Positions 26,230 to 36,915 are shown, counted from the stretch's first letter. The stretch: DNA of 64,000 bases from Helicobacter sp. 12S02634-8 (GCF_002272865.1 NZ_MLAP01000004.1:1-64000), one strand, 5' to 3'. The notes: a model not told the origin generated them from the letters alone. Numbers and translations are program-made.

Positions 26230-27633
26230 ATGGATCCACTCAAAAATGGTATTTTTTATCGCAAAAAACGTTATGTCATTTATGCACTCATCACACTCAT
26301 TGCCATCGGTCTGCCCTTTATCAAAATCAATGGCAACCATATATTCTTGCTCTCATTTGACCATATGGAACTCCATCTAGTTGGAATTGTTTTCAATGTT
26401 CAAGAGCTATATTTAATGCCCTTTTTGCTCATTATTTTATTTGTAGGGATATTTTTTATGACCACAATCGGAGGGCGCATATGGTGTGGTTGGGGCTGTC
26501 CGCAGACAATTTTTCGTGTGATCCATCGAGATCTCATCGAAACTATGATCCTCAAACTCCGCAGAAAAATCTCCAACAAGCAGCAAAAGCCCGATTTTAG
26601 CATATGGAGCAATGATGTCAAAAAACTGATTGGTATTTTGCTCTTTAGTGTCATCGCTTTTATGGCTTCAGCTGTGTTTTTGTTTTATTTTGTTCCTCCT
26701 GAAGATTTCTTCTCTTATCTAGCTTCGCCCTTAGACCATATGGTCTTGCTAGGCTTTTGGCTCATCATTGCACTTGTGCTGATTTTTGATATTGTCGTGC
26801 TAGCAGAGAATTTCTGTATTTATATGTGCCCTTATGCGCGGGTGCAGTCTGTGCTCTATGATGATGATACGATCATGGCGATTTATGATGAGGGGCGAGG
26901 AGGGGCTGTGTATGCCCCACAAGGAGAGAAAATCCCCCTCCCACCTCAAAAGCGAGATACACAAGCTGAATGTATCAACTGCGAAAAATGCGTCCGTGTC
27001 TGCCCCACGCATATCGATATCCGCAAAGGCATGCAGCTTGAATGTATCAACTGCTTAGAGTGCGTCGATGCCTGCACAACCGTGATGGGCAATCTCGGCA
27101 AGCCCTCTTTGATTAGCTGGAGCTCCCCTAATGCCATCAAGACAAAAAACAAAGTCCGTTATTTTAGGTTCAAAACAATCGGCTATATCGTCGTGCTAGC
27201 CCTTGTCTTTGCCCTGCTTTTAATCATCGGGGGCAAGAAAGAGCAAATGCTCTTAAACATCGCGCGCACCACAGAACTCTATGAAATCAGAGGTATGCAC
27301 GCAGTGGATAATGACTATGTGTTTTTGTTCCAAAACACAGACAAAGCAAACCATCGCTATGGCTTCCTCATCAAGGACAATCCCAACATAGAAATCATCA
27401 GACCCAAAAGTGATATCCCTTTGAGTGCGGGGAATAAAATCAAAGAAGTTGTGATATTGCGTGCTAAAAAGCCCTTGGGGGATAATGCAGACAAAGATGT
27501 GACGATTCCAATCACAATTGAGGCCTTTGCTACAGATGAGCCCGACAAAATTCGTATCCAAAGAAAAACCGTTTTTGTCTATCCGCGCCAAGATGTTCTC
27601 AATCGCTATCAAAATACCCACCAGTCCCAATAA
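26230..27633 (+). CDS. ccoG: CcoG, cytochrome cbb3 oxidase accessory protein
   Basis: 467 residues with about five membrane helices and two ferredoxin-like clusters. The FixG/RdxA family signature IWCGWGCPQTIF is followed by ENFCIYMCPYARVQS and the 4Fe-4S motifs CINCEKCVRVCP and CINCLECVDACT. The C-terminal part is a periplasmic Ig-like domain after a last helix (YIVVLALVFALLLIIGG). CcoG reduces Cu(II) to Cu(I) for insertion into cbb3 oxidase. AAAGGATAACCT precedes the ATG. The ccoNOQP genes are not in this window. Confidence 0.94.
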   Translation: MDPLKNGIFYRKKRYVIYALITLIAIGLPFIKINGNHIFLLSFDHMELHLVGIVFNVQELYLMPFLLIILFVGIFFMTTIGGRIWCGWGCPQTIFRVIHRDLIETMILKLRRKISNKQQKPDFSIWSNDVKKLIGILLFSVIAFMASAVFLFYFVPPEDFFSYLASPLDHMVLLGFWLIIALVLIFDIVVLAENFCIYMCPYARVQSVLYDDDTIMAIYDEGRGGAVYAPQGEKIPLPPQKRDTQAECINCEKCVRVCPTHIDIRKGMQLECINCLECVDACTTVMGNLGKPSLISWSSPNAIKTKNKVRYFRFKTIGYIVVLALVFALLLIIGGKKEQMLLNIARTTELYEIRGMHAVDNDYVFLFQNTDKANHRYGFLIKDNPNIEIIRPKSDIPLSAGNKIKEVVILRAKKPLGDNADKDVTIPITIEAFATDEPDKIRIQRKTVFVYPRQDVLNRYQNTHQSQ

Positions 27634-27872
27634 CACAATCACAGGGCAAGCAAGAGAAAGACAAAGAAAGACAAAGAAAAGGCAAAAACAAGAGGCGTGT
27701 GAGGTGTGTGATGGAGACAAGAGCGAGGGAGCAACGGGCTCTCAAAGATGAGAGCAAAGGGGCTATAAAGAGCGAGGGCAACGATTAAGGAGAGGGGGTA
27801 AGCCCCCAGTTGCTTGGGTTGATGGGATACAATCTTTCATTTGGGATTTTATGATATATTAGGCAATTATGT
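27634..27872. other. Intergenic spacer, purine-rich, with one GC hairpin
   Basis: The 289 bases between ccoG and the autotransporter hold no credible gene. The left part is a purine-rich run of AAAGAC-type repeats (27654-27690). A short perfect hairpin GGGGGTAAGCCCCC lies at about 27794-27807 but is not followed by a T run, so it is not a clear terminator. The right end contains the autotransporter promoter listed separately. Confidence 0.5.
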
Positions 27873-27878
27873 TATAAT
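27873..27878 (+). promoter_or_regulatory. -10 element upstream of the autotransporter
   Basis: A perfect TATAAT preceded by the extended context TATGT, 49 bases before the first start codon. A second AT-rich motif, GATATATTAGG, lies 15-20 bases upstream where a weak -35 region would be. Confidence 0.45.
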
Positions 27879-27926
27879 TTTAGTTGCATAAACAACAAAC
27901 ACCATAAAAGGGCAAAAGAAGCAGTG

Positions 27927-30900
27927 ATGGCAAGGAATCTATCAAGGATCAAAACATACTTTTTGTTTTCTGCAATTCTTGCTACGACAATTATGCCCAT
28001 TGATATCAATGCGAGTGATATCACTAGCGATGTATATAACTTAAGCAATAAATCAAATACATCTTCGGGTGACTTTTATGTCAAAAATACACAGACTTGG
28101 TATGGTGGTGGTTGGACGGGAAAAACCTCTTTTACGCAAAGCTACAACAATGGAACACTCATCTTTGGCAACAATAGTCAATCTGCAAGCAATGGTGTTG
28201 TGCGTTTTGGGAGTCTTGGGTATACTGGCTATATCATAGCAAATTTCAATGCCAAAGATATCTATATCACAGGCACACTCGAATCAGGAAATGCTTGGAA
28301 AACAGGGGGTGGGGCGGCTTTCAATTTCAAAGCCACAAATAATATCACGCTTGATGGGGCAACCATACGAATGATCAATGCTGGGGCTCAAAACTCATCG
28401 GCTCGCTTTGAAGCCACTCAAAAAATCTCGTTTAAAAACACCACTCTCATCAATGACAACTCAGGTAGCAGCAACTTTTCTATCTCAGGGGATCAGATCA
28501 CTTTCACTCAAGTCAATGTCAGCTTGAATCAAGGCGGCTCACTCACACTAGAAAGCAAACAAAAATCCTCCGTTGATATTGCAAAATTTAGCGCCAACAC
28601 AGGGAGTATCACAGCAAAAAATATCGACCTCAAAGTCACTGATACCACCTCTAACATTTATGTAGGGAATTTAGGCACTTTCAGTGTGAGCGCAAGTTCT
28701 TTTAATTTTGGGGGGACAATAGAGCTTAGAGGTATCTTGACTGCAGGGGGTAATTCGACCCTTAATGTTTCTGGAGTCACAGGACAAACCACTATCCACG
28801 ACCTCAAAATGACAACTGCAAGTGTCTATGGGGGTAATTTCAATATCACCACGCTCACAGCCCATAAAGGGGCTTCGCGCTCGGTGTTTTATAGCAATAT
28901 CGGCAAAAGCACGATCGATACTCTCTATGTCGCTGATAATGGCACAAGCAATGCCGATAATAGTATTTTAGAGTTCAGAGGAGGGGGGGATTCCTTGAGT
29001 GTCAAAACGCTCAAGACCGATAAATGGGCGATTTTAGACGCTTCTAAAATCAATCAACTTACCATCACCACCCTAGAATCCAACTACTCCACCATCAAAG
29101 CTAAAAGCCTTGCCCTCAATAACGGCACTTTCAGCTCAGGAGCGACCTATCTCTACGCAGATAATACCACCTCAAGTGGCACGATCTCTTTGGATAATCA
29201 AGCTGAGCTTTGGCTCAAAAGTGGTCAGACTTTCCACGCTGCTACCTTGGATATGAAAAATGGCTCTAAACTCTATGCTGCAAGCGATCACGGGGGTATG
29301 AGTGGAACGACAACTATCGACCATATCAACTTCGATAACTCCCAAATCTATGCCAATAACCTCATCACAAAAGACATCACAATCAAAAACAACGCCAATG
29401 TGTTTTTAAGCAAAGGGAGCACATACACCAACCAGGGCGATCTCAATATCGCTGATGGGAGTTATCTGCAAATCCATAATGGCGACTTTACCAACCAAGG
29501 CCAGCTCAATATCACCCTAGGGGCTGACCCAAGCAAAAACGCCCAAACTCTTATCAATGTGCTTGATGGGTCTTTTACTTTTGATATGACTAAAATTTCA
29601 AGTGGCAAGACAGATACCTATAAAGACGCTAATGGTATCCCACTCGTTTTTACCAAAGGAAGCACTGCAGACAACCCCATAAACCCATATTATGCGACCT
29701 TTGAAGCTACTTCTAAAGACGCTAATGGCAAGACTATCACCCTTGAGAGAAGCCAAATCGATCTATCAAAAATCCAGCACGATGACAAAGGGCATTACTA
29801 CATCACTCAAACCAATAACGGGCAAAGCACAAACTATTACCTCCAGTTTATCAATGCTAAGGGAGAAAAAATCGCCACTGATGACACAGGGCATTTCAGC
29901 AAGACTAAAGCAGAAACTGAGGGCTACACCAAACTCACAGGCGATATCAAAATCCCAAAAGCCACCATCAATGTCAAGCTCGACCTAGCGGGCTTGAGCG
30001 TGGGGAATACTTATAATCTCCTCACAACAAAAAATGGTATTTTATTCAAAGATGGCACAACCTCTTATAATTCAACACAAGAGCAATACGCAACTTATAA
30101 AGCCGAGCTCAATCAAAGAATGTTTTTTACCTCTACAGATGGGAGCGCTATCGGGGTCGATTATTGGATCAGTGATGACAATAAAAGCATTGGATTCAAA
30201 TACAACACAGGCAAGCACTACACAGACGCAGCGCCCTTTATCAAGCCAGGGACTTGGGTCTTTGGTATCGGTAGTGGCGCAGCAGCCTTTGGCTCGATGG
30301 GCGGGATACCCGGGGCGAGTGGTCTTGCTAAAAGCTATACTCTCAAACTCCAAGCCCAAAAATACCACAACGCTATCAGCAATCAAGATGAAAACATTGT
30401 CTATTATCTCAAAAACCTTGATTACAACAACTACGGCACGACCACAGCTGTCTTTACTATCGACGCAAAGGGCAGCGACTTTGCTTTAGGCAAAGACCAA
30501 GATATCGGCGGGAGCAGTGGGGTGATTAATATCGGGCCTTACAACGCTAAATCCACAATGGTGCTCCAAGCAGATAATATCTACCTAGGGGGCACAATCA
30601 ATCTGGGCGATGGAGCGCTTATCAGCGGGCATTTGGACTTACAGGCCAAAACGACTGATGGCACATTAGGCAAGATTGTAGGCGATGATAAAAACGCGAC
30701 TATCTATGTCAAAAACCACTCTAGCCTAAAAGCCATCGGCTCAAGCTTTGATTACAAAGGCACGATCCATCTCTATGCCAACAGCTCTGTAAGCGATGAA
30801 GTCGGATTGGATTTGAGCGGTGTTACAGGAAAAATCACTATCGGTGCGATGAGTGCGTGGGCTGCCAGACCCAATGGTGTAGATAAAAACGCTGGTATCA

Positions 30901-32936
30901 AGATGAAAGATTTCGATATCGGCACGCTCACTATCGGCAAAGGCAATGGCTTTTCTATCAACAACTATTACTCTGAATTCACCACAAACATTGGGACCTC
31001 TACCATCGGCACGCTCACGCTAGCCCAAGGGACAAGTGGCACAGACCAATCGGGGCTAAAATTCAGTGGTGGAGGGACTAGCCTCACGATTGATACGCTC
31101 AATGTCGGGTCTTGGAGCTTCTTGGATGCGAGCAAAATCAATGATGTATATATCGGTAAAACTCTCAATCTCCCCTACTCCCCGCAAATCACCTTTGATG
31201 GAGGGGTTCATGGCGTGATGTTTAATAACCTCACGCTCAACGAGGGCTCTGTAATGCACTATGGCGGGCAGACTGACTTGACAATCAAGGGCAATTTCAC
31301 CAACAAATATGGCTTGATGGATATCACACCCAATGGCAGTGCCATACAAACTATCAATATCACAGGCAATGCTTCATTTTACTTCAACGACAACAAAACA
31401 TCAGACACAGGGATTGCCACCCCGCTCATTAAAATCAGCGATGTCAAAGGCCTCAAACTCAATCAAAAATACACCCTTTTCAAAGCAGGAGGGACAATCA
31501 CTTATTACTATAAAAATAAAGAAGGCAATGAAATTGTATCGAGTGATAAAACCAAAGCCGAGGGGCTTTATAATGAAATGGCCGATCGGATCGCCCTAAT
31601 CAACAGCGATGGCTCTGCGGCTAAAGGCGTAGAAAAAGTTGTCAATGACAAAGAAATTGCCTTTACTATCAATGAATCTGATGCCACAAACCCCTATGAC
31701 CCCAATGATATCCGTTATTGGTTTTACAAAAGAGGGGGGCAAAACTGGCTCCAAGACATTGAAAACACAGGCAATAGCGTGATGGATTGGCTCCAAGTGC
31801 TGATGATAGACAAACACAATGGTCTATGGGCAAAAGATCGGGTGCTTAGCAATAATTTGGATTATTTTATCCGTATTGGCAAGCAGCTTGATAGCACGAT
31901 GGGGCAGCTCTCCTCAGTCAATCGCAAAAACAACTCCACAGCAGCGACTAGGCTTGCTACAGATGTCAGTCGCACCAATCGCCTTGTCAAGCTCTCTAAC
32001 ACGAGGGCAAATACACCAAGCTTTGCAGATATGCTCCGAGGTTTAGAAAACAAGCGCTTTGCTGATACAAGCTCGCCAACAGCAATGCTCTATAAATATG
32101 CCAACAGAAATACATACAAAAACAATATTTGGGCTACAGCCATTGGGACTGCGAGCTTTGTGCAAGGGGGGAACAGCACGCTTTATGGTATCAACGCAGG
32201 CTATGATCGACTCATTGGTAATGTCATTATCGGGGGCTATGTAGCTTATGCACAAGGGCAATACACAGGAGATATTATCCGCAACCACTCTTATAATGTC
32301 AATGCAGGGCTCTATTCTAGAGCTTATCTCGATAATGCAGAATTTGACCTATCTGTAAGCCAAACGACGGGATTCAACAAAGAAGCTATCAGCTCACAAG
32401 ATCTGATTTTAAATAATATCAACCAAAGCTACAGCTACTACACCTATACGACCAATCTCAATGTCAATTATGGCTATCTCTTTGCTATCAACAACAAATC
32501 CATTATCCTCAAACCCCAAATCGGACTGAGCTACTACTATATCGCTGCTACTAAGATACTCGGTCAAGTAGCCAACCCCCAAAATAGGGATTTAGCCATA
32601 GAGGCTGACCCCGATCAAAAGCAAAATGTCACCCTCAATCTCGCCATCGAAACGCGCCAATATTTCAACAATCTATCGTATTGGTATTTCATCGCTGGAG
32701 TCAATAAAGACATATTCCTCACCTCCAAAGGCGATCAAGAAGTCCGATTCATAGGCAACAACACCTTGAGCTATAAAAAAGGCGATCAACTCAATACATA
32801 CGCTTCTTTGATGGCAGGAGGAGAGATGGGTATGTCTAAAAGACTCTATGTCAATCTAGGCTTAGGGGCTAAAGCAGGGATTGTCTATAAAGACATCAAT
32901 ATCAGTGGCAATATCGGAATGCGCTATGTGTTCTGA
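27927..32936 (+). CDS. VacA-like giant autotransporter (type Va secreted surface protein)
   Basis: About 1669 residues. The signal peptide (RNLSRIKTYFLFSAILATTI to about residue 31) is followed by a repetitive beta-helix passenger of about 1370 residues rich in Asn, Thr, Ser and Gly and nearly free of cysteine, and a C-terminal barrel (about 1400-1669) ending GNIGMRYVF. Segments such as IYLGGTINLGDGALISG and the paired NIGxSTIxTL units resemble Helicobacter VacA and the VacA-like proteins (Pfam VacA2 type). Residues about 252-405 and about 932-1105 are duplicated. GTG at 27924 and ATG at 27927 are both possible starts. The likely role is adhesion or host interaction; toxin activity cannot be claimed. 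Confidence 0.9.
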   Translation: MARNLSRIKTYFLFSAILATTIMPIDINASDITSDVYNLSNKSNTSSGDFYVKNTQTWYGGGWTGKTSFTQSYNNGTLIFGNNSQSASNGVVRFGSLGYTGYIIANFNAKDIYITGTLESGNAWKTGGGAAFNFKATNNITLDGATIRMINAGAQNSSARFEATQKISFKNTTLINDNSGSSNFSISGDQITFTQVNVSLNQGGSLTLESKQKSSVDIAKFSANTGSITAKNIDLKVTDTTSNIYVGNLGTFSVSASSFNFGGTIELRGILTAGGNSTLNVSGVTGQTTIHDLKMTTASVYGGNFNITTLTAHKGASRSVFYSNIGKSTIDTLYVADNGTSNADNSILEFRGGGDSLSVKTLKTDKWAILDASKINQLTITTLESNYSTIKAKSLALNNGTFSSGATYLYADNTTSSGTISLDNQAELWLKSGQTFHAATLDMKNGSKLYAASDHGGMSGTTTIDHINFDNSQIYANNLITKDITIKNNANVFLSKGSTYTNQGDLNIADGSYLQIHNGDFTNQGQLNITLGADPSKNAQTLINVLDGSFTFDMTKISSGKTDTYKDANGIPLVFTKGSTADNPINPYYATFEATSKDANGKTITLERSQIDLSKIQHDDKGHYYITQTNNGQSTNYYLQFINAKGEKIATDDTGHFSKTKAETEGYTKLTGDIKIPKATINVKLDLAGLSVGNTYNLLTTKNGILFKDGTTSYNSTQEQYATYKAELNQRMFFTSTDGSAIGVDYWISDDNKSIGFKYNTGKHYTDAAPFIKPGTWVFGIGSGAAAFGSMGGIPGASGLAKSYTLKLQAQKYHNAISNQDENIVYYLKNLDYNNYGTTTAVFTIDAKGSDFALGKDQDIGGSSGVINIGPYNAKSTMVLQADNIYLGGTINLGDGALISGHLDLQAKTTDGTLGKIVGDDKNATIYVKNHSSLKAIGSSFDYKGTIHLYANSSVSDEVGLDLSGVTGKITIGAMSAWAARPNGVDKNAGIKMKDFDIGTLTIGKGNGFSINNYYSEFTTNIGTSTIGTLTLAQGTSGTDQSGLKFSGGGTSLTIDTLNVGSWSFLDASKINDVYIGKTLNLPYSPQITFDGGVHGVMFNNLTLNEGSVMHYGGQTDLTIKGNFTNKYGLMDITPNGSAIQTINITGNASFYFNDNKTSDTGIATPLIKISDVKGLKLNQKYTLFKAGGTITYYYKNKEGNEIVSSDKTKAEGLYNEMADRIALINSDGSAAKGVEKVVNDKEIAFTINESDATNPYDPNDIRYWFYKRGGQNWLQDIENTGNSVMDWLQVLMIDKHNGLWAKDRVLSNNLDYFIRIGKQLDSTMGQLSSVNRKNNSTAATRLATDVSRTNRLVKLSNTRANTPSFADMLRGLENKRFADTSSPTAMLYKYANRNTYKNNIWATAIGTASFVQGGNSTLYGINAGYDRLIGNVIIGGYVAYAQGQYTGDIIRNHSYNVNAGLYSRAYLDNAEFDLSVSQTTGFNKEAISSQDLILNNINQSYSYYTYTTNLNVNYGYLFAINNKSIILKPQIGLSYYYIAATKILGQVANPQNRDLAIEADPDQKQNVTLNLAIETRQYFNNLSYWYFIAGVNKDIFLTSKGDQEVRFIGNNTLSYKKGDQLNTYASLMAGGEMGMSKRLYVNLGLGAKAGIVYKDINISGNIGMRYVF

Positions 32937-33015
32937 CCCATTAAGCACACCAAATCTCTCACCAATCTTTTGATGGTTTTGCAAACAAATTTATATCAAT
33001 TTTCAAAGGCAACAA

Positions 33016-34332
33016 ATGGATTCTAGCACCAAATGCCCTGATGCACCAACATCTCAAATATCCCACACGCGCACACCTAAAACATTACGCAAGCAAGATA
33101 TCAAGACCCTAGCGCTCTCTTCGCTTGGAGGGACATTAGAATTTTATGATTTTATTATTTTTATCTTTTTTGCCTCTGTGATTGCGCATTTATTTTTCCC
33201 TGCCTCACTCGATCCATTTTGGAGCACCCTCAATACCTATGGCACATTTGCAGCAGGCTATTTTGCACGGCCTTTAGGCGGGGTGATCATGGCGCATTTT
33301 GGGGATAGAAATGGCCGCAAAAATATGTTCATGCTCTCGATTTTGCTGATGGTGATCCCGACTTTTGTTGTGGGGATCTTGCCTACTTATGAAAGCATTG
33401 GCTATCTAGCACCCATCATCTTGCTCTTAGTGCGTATCTTGCAAGGGATTGCCATCGGTGGGGAGCTGCCTGGGGCGTGGGTCTTTATCAGCGAGCATGT
33501 TCCCAAAAAACATCTAGGCTTTGCCATTGGGATACTCACAGGCTGCGTGGTCGGAGGGATTTTGCTAGGGTCTATTGTCGCATTTTTTATCAATCTTTTC
33601 TTCACACCCGCACAAATCACTGCCTTTGCTTGGCGGGGGCCTTTCATCTTAGGGGGCGTGTTTGGTGTGATTTCAATTTTTTTGAGATCTTATCTCAAAG
33701 AAACGCCCATTTTCAAGGAAATGAAAGCCTCTAATGCCTTAGTCAAACTCCCCATCAAACAAGTATTTTACAAAAACAAAACAGCTATTTTTATCTCTGC
33801 TATCCTCACTTGGATACTCACAGGCTGCATTATCGTGCTGCTCCTCTTGATACCAAACTTCATGACCCAAACTCTCCAAGTCCCCCAAACTCATATTATC
33901 CTCGCTCAAATGTTTGCAATCTTTGCTGTCGCAATCGGTTGTGTGCTTTCAGGGACTTTGAGCGATCTTTTGGGGCTTAGGAAAATGCTTTTTATCTTTT
34001 CGGTGGGATTTAGTATCTCTTGTGTTGTCTATCTCTATCTCTTGAGCCATCAAGGGAGCGTGGTAGCTGTTTTTAGCTGGTATATTATCGCAGGACTTTT
34101 TGCGGGCGTGATGAATTTCACACCACTTGTGATGGTTTCAATCTTCCCTCCTAATGTGCGTTTTAGTGGTATCTCTTTTTCCTATAACCTCGCTTATGCA
34201 GTCTTTGGGGGATTAGCGCCGATTTTTGTCGTGAGCCTATTTGCGCATGCACCAATGTGGGTGGGATATTATCTAGGATTTTTGGGCGTGCTGGGGATAT
34301 TGGTGAGCTTACTTTGGCACAAAAGAGCATAG
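33016..34332 (+). CDS. MFS transporter, metabolite:proton symporter (ProP-like) family
   Basis: 438 residues, twelve membrane helices. The MHS signature appears in GGTLEFYDFIIFIFFASVIA, FARPLGGVIMAHFGDRNGRK and GIAIGGELPGAWVFISEHVP. The family carries small organic acids or compatible solutes such as proline/betaine, citrate and alpha-ketoglutarate with protons; the substrate cannot be told here. A hydrophilic N-terminal tail of about 30 residues precedes helix 1. It is a single gene with no obvious operon partner: the autotransporter ends 79 bases upstream and nusB converges downstream. Confidence 0.88.
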   Translation: MDSSTKCPDAPTSQISHTRTPKTLRKQDIKTLALSSLGGTLEFYDFIIFIFFASVIAHLFFPASLDPFWSTLNTYGTFAAGYFARPLGGVIMAHFGDRNGRKNMFMLSILLMVIPTFVVGILPTYESIGYLAPIILLLVRILQGIAIGGELPGAWVFISEHVPKKHLGFAIGILTGCVVGGILLGSIVAFFINLFFTPAQITAFAWRGPFILGGVFGVISIFLRSYLKETPIFKEMKASNALVKLPIKQVFYKNKTAIFISAILTWILTGCIIVLLLLIPNFMTQTLQVPQTHIILAQMFAIFAVAIGCVLSGTLSDLLGLRKMLFIFSVGFSISCVVYLYLLSHQGSVVAVFSWYIIAGLFAGVMNFTPLVMVSIFPPNVRFSGISFSYNLAYAVFGGLAPIFVVSLFAHAPMWVGYYLGFLGVLGILVSLLWHKRA

Positions 34333-34428
34333 CCTCTAATTTTATAGCCCCATGCAGAGCCTTTTATATTCTTCTATAAAGTTTTCTATAACCCCTAATC
34401 TTCATAGCCCTATTTGTGACCTCTAATT

Positions 34429-34875
34429 TTAGCCTTGGAGAGAGTTTTTAGAGAATTTAGAATAGCTATTTGGGATTTTAGGGATTTTTGAGAGTGCGTC
34501 TAAAACTCCATTGATAAATTTAGGTGCATTATCCCCGCCATATGCTTTGCCAAGCTCTACAGCTTCATTGATAATCACAGGGGCGTCTGTAGCTGTGTAT
34601 AAGATCTCATACGCACCCAAACGCAAAATTGCCCTTTCCATACCCCCCAATCGCTCAAAATCCCAGTCTTTTAAATGCTCCTTGAGGGCATCATCAAGTG
34701 CTTTGAGATGATCCAATACCCCATCAAAAAGCCCCAATGCAAACTCTTGCTGCTTGTTTTTGATCTTTTTTTCTTCTAAGATACTTTTAGCAAAGCTCTT
34801 GATTTCTGTATTGCCACTATCATAGGCATACAACAGCCCTATGATAGCCTCTCTGGCCTGTGTCCTTGTTGCCAT
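34429..34875 (-). CDS. nusB: NusB, transcription antitermination factor
   Basis: 148 residues, all helical, starting MATRTQAREAIIGLLYAYDS and containing LRLGAYEILYTATDAPVIIN, EAVELGKAYGGDNAPKFING, the most conserved NusB stretch. It binds boxA RNA with NusE/S10 during rRNA transcription. Last gene of the can-kdsA-ribH-nusB operon; ribH ends 1 base before it. About 15 C-terminal residues (IPNSYSKFSKNSLQG) extend beyond the family core. Confidence 0.95.
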   Translation of the reverse strand: MATRTQAREAIIGLLYAYDSGNTEIKSFAKSILEEKKIKNKQQEFALGLFDGVLDHLKALDDALKEHLKDWDFERLGGMERAILRLGAYEILYTATDAPVIINEAVELGKAYGGDNAPKFINGVLDALSKIPKIPNSYSKFSKNSLQG

Positions 34876-34876
34876 A

Positions 34877-35344
34877 TCAGACTAGCTTTTTATAGAGATT
34901 GATGAGCTCAATGAGTGTATTCATCGCTTCAAAGCCCTTGTTCCCTGCCTTGCTCCCTGCCCTCTCAATAGCTTGTTCGATACTATCTGTAGTCAAAACA
35001 CCAAAGCTTACAGGCGTGGTATATTTGAGCGTGGTATTTGCAATCCCCTTGGTCGCTTCAGCGCTGACATAATCAAAATGTGGTGTCCCTCCGCGGATAA
35101 TAGCCCCCAAAGTGCACACACCATTATAACGCCCCAAAGCCAAAGCCCGATCGAGCGCAAAAGGCAGTTCATAAGCCCCCGGCACTAAAATCAAATCCAA
35201 CTTTTTCTCATCGCCATTATGGCGCAAAAAGCTGTCCTTAGCCCCCTCTATGAGTCGATCGGTAATGATGTGATTGAATCGAGAGGCAATGATTGCGATT
35301 TTTTCATCACCTCCGAGTGCGATTTTGCCTTCTATGGTATTCAT
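34877..35344 (-). CDS. ribH: RibH, 6,7-dimethyl-8-ribityllumazine synthase
   Basis: 155 residues. It condenses 5-amino-6-ribitylaminouracil with 3,4-dihydroxy-2-butanone phosphate, the penultimate step of riboflavin synthesis. Markers: [53 protein letters not shown] with the catalytic histidine, and [20 protein letters not shown]. It overlaps kdsA by 4 bases (ATGA). Confidence 0.96.
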   Translation of the reverse strand: MNTIEGKIALGGDEKIAIIASRFNHIITDRLIEGAKDSFLRHNGDEKKLDLILVPGAYELPFALDRALALGRYNGVCTLGAIIRGGTPHFDYVSAEATKGIANTTLKYTTPVSFGVLTTDSIEQAIERAGSKAGNKGFEAMNTLIELINLYKKLV

Positions 35345-36147
35345 TTCAAAACTCCTTGTATTGCTAAAATTTGATCAATCAGCCCTGCGAGCTTGTCTGT
35401 AGGCACCATATTAGGTCCATCACTGAGGGCGTTTTTAGGATCGGGGTGCGTTTCCATAAAAAACCCATCGACTCCAACAGCTGCTGCCCCCCGCGCTAAA
35501 TAGGGGACAAAAGAACTATCCCCGCTGCTCTTGCCCCCACCACCTCCGGGCATTTGCACGCTATGGGTCGCATCAAAAATCACGGGGGCAAATGCGCGCA
35601 TGATTACCAAGCTACGCATATCCACAACAAGATTCCCATAACCAAAGCTAGCCCCCCTCTCACAGAGCCAAACACCATATTTTTCTGCTTGCTCATAGCT
35701 TGCCTGTGTCCCTCCCCTTGTCTTGATGGCTTTAAGCACAGAATACTGCATATCAGCAGGGTTCATGAACTGCCCCTTTTTGATATTGACAATCTTATCT
35801 GTCTTTGCCACAGCAACGATGAGATCTGTCTGTCGGCACAAAAACGCTGGAATCTGGATAATATCAGCCACTTTGGCTATCGTGTCTGCTTGGAAGCTCT
35901 CGTGGATATCGGTGATGATTTTATAGCCAAACTCTTTTTTGATAGCCCCAAGCATTTCCATCCCCTCTTCTAGGCCTGGCCCTCGATAGCTCTCAAGGCT
36001 TGTGCGATTGGCCTTATCAAAGCTTGCTTTGAAATAAAAGTCAATCGCAGGGTGGGCGTGGAGAGCTTTGAGTTTTGTAGCTATCATATGCAAATTTTCA
36101 TAACTTTCTATCACACAAGGGCCGCTCAAAAGTATAGTCTTTTTCAT
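35341..36147 (-). CDS. kdsA: KdsA, 3-deoxy-8-phosphooctulonate synthase
   Basis: 268 residues. It makes KDO-8-phosphate from PEP and arabinose-5-phosphate for the LPS core. The start SGPCVIES carries the Cys typical of metal-dependent Kds[36 protein letters not shown] and [12 protein letters not shown] are conserved active-site segments. It overlaps the carbonic anhydrase gene by 4 bases upstream and ribH by 4 downstream. Confidence 0.96.
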   Translation of the reverse strand: MKKTILLSGPCVIESYENLHMIATKLKALHAHPAIDFYFKASFDKANRTSLESYRGPGLEEGMEMLGAIKKEFGYKIITDIHESFQADTIAKVADIIQIPAFLCRQTDLIVAVAKTDKIVNIKKGQFMNPADMQYSVLKAIKTRGGTQASYEQAEKYGVWLCERGASFGYGNLVVDMRSLVIMRAFAPVIFDATHSVQMPGGGGGKSSGDSSFVPYLARGAAAVGVDGFFMETHPDPKNALSDGPNMVPTDKLAGLIDQILAIQGVLK

Positions 36148-36803
36148 TGTTTTTTCTCTTTATTGATGGGTTTGAATTCACGAGTGATCATATTATAGTT
36201 AAGTATCTCACCTGTTTCGATAATATAATACCAACCATAAATATGCAACTCACCACGATCAAATGACTCCTCGACAAAAGGATAAGTCATCAGATTTTCA
36301 AGCTGGTGTTCGATATTGATCTGTTCTGTAAGCCAAATCTGCCTAGACTTACTCGATGGTTTTAAGGCTGCGACCTTTTTTTTCACAGGGTCTAAAAGCT
36401 CAATCCATTTTTTGACATAAGGTGCATTTTCTAGCTGCTCGCTGGGCTCATAGATAGCACTGCACGCACCACAATTGCTATGCCCGCAGATGATGATATT
36501 TTTGATTTTTAAGATATTGAGTGCATATTCGATAGAAGCTGTAGTCGCCAAATAGCCCGCACGCATCATATTTGGATTTTCTCTGTATGGGGGGATAATA
36601 TTACCCATATTTCTGACAACAAACAAATCCCCTGGCAAGGTATTGGTGATAAGATTAGGCACAACCCGAGAATCCACACAAGTGATAAAAAGCGTATGGG
36701 GTGCTTGATAGGCTTGCAAGCTCTCATAAAGCTCTTTGTATTTCATAAAATCATCTTCTTGGAATTTCAGCGCACCCTCAAATAACTCTCTCAAAACTTG
36801 CAC
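36144..36803 (-). CDS. Beta-class carbonic anhydrase
   Basis: 219 residues, cytoplasmic. Zinc ligands and catalytic dyad are visible: C42, D44 and R46 in CVDSRV, and H108 and C111 in HSNCGAC. It interconverts CO2 and bicarbonate, supplying bicarbonate to biosynthesis and helping pH control in a capnophilic host-associated bacterium. It leads the operon can-kdsA-ribH-nusB and diverges from the dedA gene with 112 bases between. Confidence 0.94.
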   Translation of the reverse strand: MQVLRELFEGALKFQEDDFMKYKELYESLQAYQAPHTLFITCVDSRVVPNLITNTLPGDLFVVRNMGNIIPPYRENPNMMRAGYLATTASIEYALNILKIKNIIICGHSNCGACSAIYEPSEQLENAPYVKKWIELLDPVKKKVAALKPSSKSRQIWLTEQINIEHQLENLMTYPFVEESFDRGELHIYGWYYIIETGEILNYNMITREFKPINKEKKQ

Positions 36804-36852
36804 CTTTTGTCTAAATGTATAAAAAGTCTTGAATTATACCAAAGTAATAGCA

Positions 36853-36858
36853 TATAAT
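36853..36858 (+). promoter_or_regulatory. -10 element for the dedA-pyrF-panC operon
   Basis: A perfect TATAAT in the divergent gap between the carbonic anhydrase and dedA genes, 58 bases upstream of the dedA start. Confidence 0.45.
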
Positions 36859-36915
36859 ACCAAACTTGTAACTGCACCCTCTGTGCCTAAAATCTTTTAG
36901 TCTAAAAGGATAAGC

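Noticed and set aside
27791..27810. GGGGGTAAGCCCCC hairpin as a ccoG terminator
   Set aside because: No T run follows, and it lies about 160 bases after the stop; recorded only as a hairpin.
34333..34428. CCTCTAATTTTATAGCC-like repeated phrases between the MFS gene and nusB
   Set aside because: Three loose, unequal copies in AT-rich DNA at a convergent junction; too imperfect to call a repeat array.
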